DNA of 64,000 nucleotides from Rhexocercosporidium sp. MPI-PUGE-AT-0058 (taxonomy: Eukaryota > Ascomycota > Leotiomycetes > Helotiales). This document shows, in pieces, positions 56,928 through 64,000 of this stretch. The translations under genes and the position numbers were made by a program. The stretch lies in assembly GCA_020746875.1 (NCBI GenBank), contig JAGTJL010000001.1:2728001-2792000 (forward strand), in the 5' to 3' direction. The notes under the pieces are model-generated. The model saw nothing but the letters and a program-made list of their open reading frames with translations. It did not search any database and was not told the DNA's origin. Numbering within the stretch: position 1 is the first letter of the stretch; the number at the start of each line of letters is the position of its first letter.

Positions 56928-58778
56928 ATGAAGGATCCTCGACCTTACGCGTACAGCCCTTTGGTTGTAGACTCAATTCGACTCCTCGGCCTCGGTGCCA
57001 CGGACTGCTCTGCAGGCACGCTCAAGACAGTCCATCTCAGCAAGGCGCCGCCATACTTTGCTCTCAGTTATACCTGGGATGCGCAGACAAGGGATGTACC
57101 CATACAAGTAGACGACCAAACGCTCTCTGTGGGCCCAAGCCTGGCGGAGGCCATTCGGCGATTGCAGGAGTTGATAGTGGATGATTCTGCGTCAGACCCC
57201 CAAGTCAAATGGGTGTGGATTGACCAAATATGCATCAATCAAGACGACGTCTCGGAGCGGTCTAAACAGGTTCAGCTCATGAATTCAATCTACTCTCAAG
57301 CAATCAGGACGCTAATCTGGCTCGGACCTCACTGCGATTCATGCCCTGCGGTGTGGCAACTCATTGATCAGATATACGATGTCTTCCAGAGAGAAAACCC
57401 GTACGCCGAGTCCGTGGCCGATATCCCGTTCCGGTTCTATTCGGATCGATATCACGCTGCTTCGGGCCTCCCAGATTGGGACCACGAACTCTGGCAGCAC
57501 CTGAGGAGATTGTTAGAGCTGCCATGGTTCACGAGGACATGGATCGTCCAAGAAGTGGCTCTATCGCGAAGAGACCCTATCCTTCTCCTCGGGCAGCACA
57601 GATATCCATGGCATCATCTTGGATGGGCGTCCTCCTGGCTGCGACGTAACGGATATCTGCGGGTCGCCCAGGTTCCCAACAGAATACAAAATATTGACAC
57701 AATATCGAATATTCGCCGATATCGCACTCGTTGGCGTCTGGACGCGTTACTAGTCATAACGTCCATAAAGTGTCACGCCACAGACCAGAGGGACAAGGTT
57801 TACGGCCTGCTTGGCTTAGCTGCTGAGAACCAAGATCTCTCTCATATGTTGTGTCCAAATTACGAGCTAGATGTCGTCGAGGTATACACGAAAATCACGC
57901 TCTTCTTCCTCCGGGAATACCAATCACTTTCCATTCTAACTCGCGCAAACGGAGTGTCCAGCGATGTGTCTTGGACTCAACGCAAGCACCAGTCAGATCT
58001 ATTGCCTACATGGGTTCCGAACTGGTGCGATTATTCGGTCGTGGAAAGGGAAGTTGCTAAAAGCCTTTCTTGGCTTTCCCATCCAACCACGGTAGACGCG
58101 GCGATATTGGGGTTTCCAGAGCACTATAACGCTTCCACCAGGCTCCCCGTCAAGCTCTTTGAATCCTCGAGTCTGTCCGTACTCAGATTGAGCGGCCTCA
58201 ATGCCGACGCTGTCGTCAGCGCTACTAAATTCGACGACAAACTGCAATCTCCACTCTTACAGCTTTGGATGGCCGCGCTTCCATTGTTGCCAGTAGGGGG
58301 GGCCCTCGCGGACTGGATAGCATCCTGGATCAAGGCCACAACTGCAGAACAACACATCCTGAGCGGGAGCACAGCGGAGCAAAGTGTAAAGGACGGTTCA
58401 GCGTACTTGCATAATATCTTGTCCAGTAATGAGTATCAACAGATATACCGTGCCGGCGACCAAGAAATTATACGTCATTTGAGCAAGATGTCAATTGGTG
58501 GCGATCCTGAGACTTACGCCGTGTTGGCTACTAATTTTTGCTTTAACCGGAGGTTCATCGTGACTCTTAAGGGGCGTATGGGTATTGGTCCAAATGGGAC
58601 GCAGCCGGGAGACTTGATCTTCGTGATTTTTGGGGGAGGAGTGCCATACATTCTCCGAATGCAGGAGAGCGGCTATCTTTTCGTTGGGGAGTCATATATC
58701 CACGGGCTCATGGATGGCGAGGCAGTTCAAGCATGGCAACGAGGTGAGCAGGCGGAGGAGATACTTGAGTTACGATAA
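56928..58778 (+). CDS. HET-domain protein, 616 aa
   Basis: Single exon from ATG 56928 (MKDPRPYAYSPL) to TAA 58778. The HET domain is complete: SIRLLGLGATDCS, YFALSYTWDAQTRDVPIQVD, KWVWIDQICINQDDVSERS, KQVQLMNSIYSQAIRTLIWL and, after a variable insertion, FTRTWIVQEVALSRRDPILL and DQRDKVYGLLGLA. The C-terminal domain ends in the usual GDLIFVIFGGGVPYILR and VGESYIHGLMDGEA strands. HET proteins trigger programmed cell death in vegetative incompatibility, often downstream of an NLR. It is divergent from the NLR gene and shows no stops. Function is by family only. Confidence 0.9.
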   Translation: MKDPRPYAYSPLVVDSIRLLGLGATDCSAGTLKTVHLSKAPPYFALSYTWDAQTRDVPIQVDDQTLSVGPSLAEAIRRLQELIVDDSASDPQVKWVWIDQICINQDDVSERSKQVQLMNSIYSQAIRTLIWLGPHCDSCPAVWQLIDQIYDVFQRENPYAESVADIPFRFYSDRYHAASGLPDWDHELWQHLRRLLELPWFTRTWIVQEVALSRRDPILLLGQHRYPWHHLGWASSWLRRNGYLRVAQVPNRIQNIDTISNIRRYRTRWRLDALLVITSIKCHATDQRDKVYGLLGLAAENQDLSHMLCPNYELDVVEVYTKITLFFLREYQSLSILTRANGVSSDVSWTQRKHQSDLLPTWVPNWCDYSVVEREVAKSLSWLSHPTTVDAAILGFPEHYNASTRLPVKLFESSSLSVLRLSGLNADAVVSATKFDDKLQSPLLQLWMAALPLLPVGGALADWIASWIKATTAEQHILSGSTAEQSVKDGSAYLHNILSSNEYQQIYRAGDQEIIRHLSKMSIGGDPETYAVLATNFCFNRRFIVTLKGRMGIGPNGTQPGDLIFVIFGGGVPYILRMQESGYLFVGESYIHGLMDGEAVQAWQRGEQAEEILELR

Positions 58779-59320
58779 GCTCATGATATGGACATAATGC
58801 ATATTTGGTTGGTGGATGGGTGGCCAGAATTCGTGGCGCTTTGCCTTCGGTCAGTAAAACCTCACTAGGGGAATGCAAAAGTCAACGAATTGAAATGAAG
58901 TAGCGCAACAACCAATTAAAAACACTTATTTCGAGTAGTAGAGAACACTTTGACCGATTATTAGTTTTTATTCTGGATGTTTAGTAGTGTCGCATGTTGA
59001 TCTAGTCGAACAGATGGCACTCCTACGAGATGCCTGATATTTCGTTCTCAACTTCTATCAAACTTATTAGTTTGCGCCAGTTTGCTTTTTCCAATAAGAT
59101 TTATTTGCATGTGGGCCTAGCAAATACGCTCGCCCGGCCACAGGCAGTGTCCTCTCTGGTTCAGGCTCTTTGGCTTTGAGGACCAGAGGTCTGTCATCAA
59201 TCGCCAGGGGTTTCTGGCACGGTAGAATCCAAGCATTACCCATACTCAAGCAAAATATCACGATATTACTCGCGCAGCCGAGTTAAAGAAAGGGTTCATT
59301 CGTCGTTAAGGTTTTATCAT
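58779..59320. other. intergenic, one doubtful short frame
   Basis: Minus frame from ATG 59243 (MGNAWILPCQKPLAIDD, about 58 residues) has no domain or splice support. Otherwise nothing seen. Confidence 0.3.
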
Positions 59321-60860
59321 CTACTTGAAACTTTGAGAGATTTGATCTTGATCGACGCCTTTGTGCTCATCTATGGTTACCAGCCTCAGAAGTGGGAGGA
59401 CATCCGAATGACTATTCTTTGGCTTGTGAGAAACCGGATCTGGCGGTAGAGCCAGATCATCCTGTCTAGTAGCTGGTGCTTTTCTCCTAAAGAGAGAAGG
59501 TAGAGTTGGTAAGCATGCGCAGATAACACTGACATGAACCTCGATGGAGCTCCAATATCCCACAGGAACATAATCCCCTACCTCCATGGTCAATCCCCGT
59601 ATATCGACGTTTCAAAAGAAACTTACAAGTTATGTTATGAGTGTTTGCAAACTTGACCAGCGATGTCAGTCGCAATATGCTGACGATAGTGACTCTAGTT
59701 GTTCCTGTATTAGAGGCAAGTCTTGGAACTTTGATCCTTGAGTACTTACAGAAATCCGAGGCTAAACATAACCAATACGTGAATCTTTTGTTCCCATGAC
59801 ATTACGAGTCTCGTTAACTCTGGTAATGGGAGGATAACAGTAACGGCATCAAGAATAATGTTGATTGCGGCGCTTGTCCATCCGACTGCATTTGCATTGA
59901 TGCATTTAGCCGGAACCGTGCCATCCCATCTCGTCCAAGCGGCGTGGACTGGAATGCATTGGAATATTGAAGCAGTAATAAAAGCCGTGCCGTAGAGAAG
60001 GTTTACTACCGTAGCGACATGTGTTATTCTTCTCGACAGTCCCTGGGAGAAGATTCGAAGGTAAAGACATAGTATCGACACCCGTATCATCGTCGAACTC
60101 CCAAGATACAGCACCTCGCTGATGTAAAATATCTAAACAAGTTTAGAATAATCACGAAGTTGATCTAGACTTACATATAGAATATGAGTTATATTCTCAA
60201 ACGGCACAGACCAGATGTCCTTTCCAAGTCCATGATTGGCAACTACCATAATACATCAGCATTTGGTTAATTCGGGAACGTGTAATTTCCTTATTGACAT
60301 ACGTATGATAGCCATTGCTGAGAGCGGAATCACAAATCCCTACCAGGAAAAAGTCACTACCAGCATATATTTCGAACCCAGGCATTCATACCATTGCAAT
60401 AATCATAGTCCAGTCGTCCATTCCGGGCTTTCGACTTTTCATCCTCGACAAGAAGCGTAGCATTACAGCCAGCAAAGCAAAGGACACTCCAACGATTGCG
60501 GTGATGGATACAATATTGGTTCTGTTTCGTAGTGGCCGGTTACAGATGCTTTCCGTAATGTATTTAGTCGCTAATGGTATCAGTTATCCTCCCAAGCTTC
60601 ATGAAAACAAACTTACAAAGAGCCTCTTTGATTGTGCAGGTCCCACTCACGCAAAGTTCAAGACTATCACCCATCTGTTGATCCGTACACATGTACGGTT
60701 CAGTTGCCAGCATCCTGGGCAATTTGGTGGTCAACTCGGTTATACATTGGACCTATTCTCTTAGTATATAGAAATAGGATCAAGAAGCCTAACTCACGGC
60801 ACATGTTGGTAGGACTCTGTTGGCAATGCTCACTTTTGCGACAGGGGGCGCGATTGCCAT
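59321..60860 (-). CDS. CFEM-domain PTH11-like seven-helix receptor, 396 aa
   Basis: Eight exons (60860-60798, 60752-60617, 60570-60392, 60339-60303, 60242-60175, 60132-59750, 59694-59627, 59577-59321) sum to 1191 nt, all with usable splice sites. Exons 1-2 encode a CFEM-type Cys module (RVLPTCAVQCITEL, MCTDQQMGDSLELCVSGTCT, IKEAL). A rhodopsin-like fungal membrane domain follows: VSITAIVGVSFALLAVMLRF, GLGKDIWSVPFENITHILY, MIRVSILCLYLRIFSQG, CIPVHAAWTRWDGTVPAKC, INIILDAVTVILPLPEL, SSIEVHVSVICACLPTL. The tail is cytoplasmic. PTH11-like receptors sense surface or nutrient cues through G proteins. The first exon lacks a signal peptide, so an unseen upstream exon is possible. Confidence 0.82.
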
Positions 60861-61034
60861 AGTACAATTGTTGAAGACCTGGAACTGCTAGTGTTCTTTG
60901 AATATGTTTGTAAATATCTAAAAACGAAAGCCAGGTTTAGATGCGCCTCAAAAATGGGCAGATTTGATGAATTGTATAGAATTACTTAACATTGGAATGT
61001 TTACAAATTTGTTTTGCCACCTAGTGTGAAGCGA
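60861..61034. other. short spacer, no gene
   Basis: Upstream region of the receptor gene. Confidence 0.3.
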
Positions 61035-61140
61035 GGTGGTCACTGAAGCCGGGTGGTCACTAAAGCAGGGTGGTCACTAAAGCGGGGTGGTCGCCGAGGC
61101 GGGGTTTTGAGGCGTGGCACTAAAAGCGGGGTGGTGAGCT
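61035..61140 (+). repeat. tandem array of 17-bp GGTGGTCACTNAAGCNG unit
   Basis: GGTGGTCACTGAAGCCG, GGTGGTCACTAAAGCAG, GGTGGTCACTAAAGCGG, GGTGGTCGCCGAGGCGG in exact 17-bp register, then a disrupted unit and GGTGGTG. It lies ~230 bp 5' of the gene at 61369, same orientation. Confidence 0.85.
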
Positions 61141-61368
61141 CAGCCTGAAAGTACGGGTTGACGACCATTCATCAAAGTATCAACCAGCTGACAACATCTC
61201 TGAAATGGCAATGAAAGTTTAATAGAAACACGAGAACTTGAGTCCAAAATTGAGTGCGTACGACTGTCCTTAGATTATTATACATGTTCAATACTAATAT
61301 TTGTTCATCTTTATTCTTTCTGTAGCGGTTGAATATCTAAAATTCTGCCGTCCCTCAAATCATCAACC

Positions 61369-61842
61369 ATGATAACCTTTTCCAACACAATCGAAGAGGT
61401 GGAAAAGCGATTGACACGACTTGTCAATGAAGCTATTAAATACAAGTTCGGCATCAATGGCGGACATCGCCGTATCCACCCTGCCGACATTGTTGCAGAT
61501 CCTTCCGCTGGCACCCAAACATACTTCTTCCGGGACGAGGCGGCATACAATGAAGGTCCTTGGAAGGATTTCGTTGACTATAAGGTCAAAGGAAGGCTCC
61601 AGAAGAATAAAACACCGCAGAAGCTCTTCCAGGATGTCGACAAGGCGATTCTTGATGGAGATATCATTGTGATGCTTGTAGACATCCCGGGTCAATTGAT
61701 TGATTGGGATGATCTGAGAGGTTGGCACTATCACCCACCTGGAGATAAATTCGATGATGGCTTTGATCAACCTCTTCCTCCTGCAAGGGGTGATACGGAT
61801 CCTAGTGCAAGGTTTTGTGTTTGTATCTATAGTAGTGGATGA
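61369..61842 (+). CDS. unknown soluble protein, 157 aa
   Basis: Single frame from ATG 61369 (MITFSNTIEEVEKRLTRLV) to TGA 61842, no introns needed. It has an N-terminal amphipathic helix, a central segment (FGINGGHRRIHPADIVADPS, TYFFRDEAAYNEGPWKDFVD), a helix (TPQKLFQDVDKAILDGDIIV), a predicted beta strand (VMLVDIPGQLIDWDDL) and an Asp/Pro/His-rich end (GWHYHPPGDKFDDGFDQPL). No signal peptide and few Cys. The lack of stops supports a real gene. The dense acidic residues with scattered His might bind metal, but this is unproven. Confidence 0.6.
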   Translation: MITFSNTIEEVEKRLTRLVNEAIKYKFGINGGHRRIHPADIVADPSAGTQTYFFRDEAAYNEGPWKDFVDYKVKGRLQKNKTPQKLFQDVDKAILDGDIIVMLVDIPGQLIDWDDLRGWHYHPPGDKFDDGFDQPLPPARGDTDPSARFCVCIYSSG

Positions 61843-62462
61843 ATTTTTGAAGGCAGGCGATGACGGAAGTGGCTCTCAAAGATGTCCGGGGAAACAATAC
61901 CAACAACTCAGAACAAAGGGATTTTGGGCAACTTCTTAGCAATAGAAATGATAAACGATTCCTATGATCCTCAGCAGACTCTCGTGACCGTCGCCTTCAT
62001 CTCTCTGCAATCACCAACACCTCGGCTCCTCGCCTCCTTTCGACACGTTGAACTATCTAACCAAGAACATTCCATATACGTCTTTCTATAACAAGACCGT
62101 GATGGAAAAGGCAAATTATAAGGCGAGCGATGTGACCTAATCTGTTTTCTCATAGCTGACACGTGAATGTAGTGGAGCTGGTTGTCGCCGACACCAAAGA
62201 GATTGATTGGAATCATGCGGCCCTAGATGATCTGTACATAGGAGTGCAAAATTAGAATTTGAGATTCGCGCAGATGGAAGCTAGAAAAAGCACGGCGTAA
62301 GAGCGGGAGCGAGATTAGGTGCGGTAGATGCCAATGGTAGACAGTTAAGTATGATGTAAATGATGCAATTGAAGATGAGATGATTGCTAGAGAGCTCCAT
62401 ATCGCACATAACAGTTGTTTAGGAATAATGCTACTGTAAACAGCTGCGATAGATCCCTTATC
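61843..62462. other. no supported gene
   Basis: Probably the 3' region of 61842 and of the convergent coiled-coil gene. Short frames only. Confidence 0.35.
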
Positions 62463-63322
62463 TTAACCTTGACGATAGCGTTTCTTGCTCGAGCCCTCTG
62501 TGCTAAGGTCCAAAATAGCTCCAAACCCAAGCTGTTCGAGTTCTGCCTTCAGACTGTCCCTTTGCGCCTTGATGCTCTTGTATGATTGCTCCACCTCGCG
62601 CATCTCCCGCCTTAGCTCATCAATTTTGACTAAATCATATGAATATAACTAGCAGACCGAAGAAGCACGCAAGACTCACATTCCAGCTGCATTTTCGCGC
62701 CTTTATTATATCAGTTAGCCTTATCGGACTCGCGGGCTTGTTGTTCATACCTTTGATCAATTCAATTTCTCCCTGAAGAACACCTATATGAGCTTTGGAT
62801 TTTGTTAGTCCGGGGACTAAAGGGCGATAAATAGTCACCTTGCCTTCCATTTGCTGCTCTCTAGCTTGACGGTTTTCCTGACTCGCCTGGAACCGTGCAT
62901 TGCTCATATGGAGTTGGCTATTGTCAGCTTGGAGCTCGCTAATAAATTCTAATGTGAGAGGTAAGCAGAGAAATAGCTATTGCAAGGACAATACTGACGG
63001 ATCAGAGTTCGTAATATGCTAGGTAGAAGCCTGAGTGTTTCTTGCGGAATAGAAGCACTGGAGCCAAAAGACCTGGCTGCTATATCTCGAAAGAGAGTTT
63101 CGATTACTCTTAGGTTAGCTGGATGTAATATAGCAGATCCACAGGGACTTACCACGAAGGAGACTAAACCGACTATCTTCACCAATGTACGAGGGCTCTG
63201 GGGTGTCCTTAGGTGATTGTTAGGTATGGAAGTAAAAGTAGAGAGTCGAATGGATCACTCACCACGTCTACACCCATTTCGAAATGGATATCTAGTAGAC
63301 CCGGTGTAGTGTCACTAGGCAT
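62463..63322 (-). CDS. coiled-coil protein, 182 aa, seven exons
   Basis: Exons 63322-63263 (MPSDTTPGLLDIHFEMGVDV), 63207-63153, 63106-62999, 62948-62844, 62783-62751, 62700-62680 and 62629-62463 sum to 549 nt in one phase. The protein has a globular start (VIETLFRDIAARSF), then a continuous coiled coil (QFISELQADNSQLHM, NRQAREQQMEGVLQGEIELI, KIDELRREMREVEQSYKSI) and a C-terminal LGFGAILDLSTEGSSKKRY. The intron 62843-62784 appears to use a GC donor (GGCAAGG), which keeps phase, whereas the nearby GT does not. Six introns in 0.86 kb is dense for this window. Family unknown. Confidence 0.7.
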
Positions 63323-63416
63323 GGTTATTACCCTCTCAACGTCTTTGGTACCATGAACTCACCTGTTCAAAGGCGGCGCCATATCTTCCGCTGTTTCGGG
63401 CGTAGTTTCATTCGGA

Positions 63417-63856
63417 AAGCATGTCGCATCAGTGGGATTCTTCCCCGTCAGCACTTATTTGTTTTCGCTTAGTTTTTGACTTACGTAGAAAGAGGCACCC
63501 ACTGAATTTGGGCTTGCTTCGCCGAAGGGTGATACGCTCATATTATTCGTGTAGGTGAGTAGCGTTAAGCGTAGGGGCTATCGTAATTGTATCGGAGGTG
63601 AACGTCTGGGTGAAGGGCGGGGAGGAAAGTGTAGACCGAGCTGGCAGGTACTATTTGTAATATTTAAGTCCTTGCATCGCCCTTGCGAAGGCTGCCGTGT
63701 CGTTCTAGGTATGGCCATCTGTTTCGTACCTACTTCTAATACCCCTCACGGGATCCCTGTTGCCTCAGCCTTGATTGTTGTAGATAGTGGCTAGTATGGT
63801 GTCGAATTTGGCTCCCTCTAGCACCGAATATGCCTCGCTCATGCCACTTGATTAGA
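63417..63856. repeat. diverged ~440-bp direct repeat, right copy
   Basis: Partner of 48904-49340 (see there). It closes a ~14 kb interval holding the NLR, HET, receptor and two small genes. Confidence 0.75.
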
Positions 63857-63871
63857 TATCTTTCTTTTTTA

Positions 63872-63973
63872 GGTGGTCTCTTTCGCGGGGTGGTCTCTTT
63901 GGCGAGGTAGTCTCTTTAGCGAGGTGGTCACTTTGGCGAGGTGGTCTCTTTGGCGAGGTGGTCTCTTTCAACC
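63872..63973 (+). repeat. tandem array of 17-bp GGTGGTCTCTTTGGCGA unit, six copies
   Basis: Six units in exact 17-bp register, e.g. GGTGGTCTCTTTCGCGG, GGTAGTCTCTTTAGCGA, GGTGGTCACTTTGGCGA. This is the cleanest array in the window, immediately right of the direct repeat. The element or gene it belongs to may lie beyond the window end. Confidence 0.88.
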
Positions 63974-64000
63974 AACACAAGTTATCTGCTCCTGCAAACG

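Noticed and set aside
48904..63856. The direct-repeat pair as LTRs of a retrotransposon
   Set aside because: The interval holds ordinary intron-containing genes and no gag/pol; repeat ends lack TG...CA and no primer-binding site was seen.
16231..63973. GGTGGTC arrays as CRISPR
   Set aside because: Eukaryotic context, units directly tandem without unique spacers, no cas genes.
1..64000. tRNA or rRNA genes
   Set aside because: No cloverleaf with A/B boxes or rRNA-like segment was recognised by eye; a covariance-model scan would be needed to exclude them.

Overview
The window is nuclear DNA of a filamentous ascomycete (Pezizomycotina). Support: short introns (about 40-70 nt) with GTRAG(T)-type donors, CTAAC/CTAAT-like branch points and AG acceptors; lineage-typical families (CFEM/PTH11-type receptor, HET domain protein, NACHT NLR, patatin with a RING-like zinc finger, DUF3723, fungal F-box, CSC1/DUF221 channel, GH18 chitinase); and repeats decayed by C-to-T mutation, as expected for repeat-induced point mutation (RIP). 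I cannot name the species.

Layout. 1-24 kb is repeat-rich accessory DNA: a chromodomain fragment, a MITE-like inverted repeat, three dispersed copies of a protein-kinase-like element, relics of a DUF3723 gene and an F-box gene, two minisatellites, short arrays of a GGTGGTC-containing motif, and a broken patatin gene. 24-44 kb is a row of small intron-containing genes, several encoding coiled coils, plus a MADS-like protein, a ferric reductase, a SANT/Myb-like protein and a secreted GH18 chitinase. 44-64 kb is mostly intact: CSC1-like channel, SET-domain protein, a 1565-residue NLR (alpha/beta-hydrolase-like domain, NACHT, 15 near-identical HEAT repeats), a divergent HET-domain gene, a CFEM seven-helix receptor and two small genes.

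Two signals stand out. (1) At least ten genes keep a continuous reading frame through correctly placed introns but carry in-frame stops. In the ten listed in finding 1 I counted 28 TAA/TAG and one TGA, nearly all at positions readable as CAA/CAG (or CGA) codons, as expected from CpA-to-TpA mutation. They alternate with neighbours that have no stops. (2) The right side looks like a recognition or immunity island: an NLR whose HEAT repeats are nearly identical in framework but vary at a few positions, head-to-head with a HET gene, in a ~14 kb block bounded by a ~440 bp diverged direct repeat (48,904-49,340 and 63,417-63,856).

A 17-19 bp motif (GGTGGTC, then a variable part, then GCGA) forms short arrays at 16.2, 17.0, 24.2, 61.0 and 63.9 kb, with degenerate forms just 5' of each kinase-like element. 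Exon coordinates below come from hand splicing; where all exons sum to a multiple of three this is stated.
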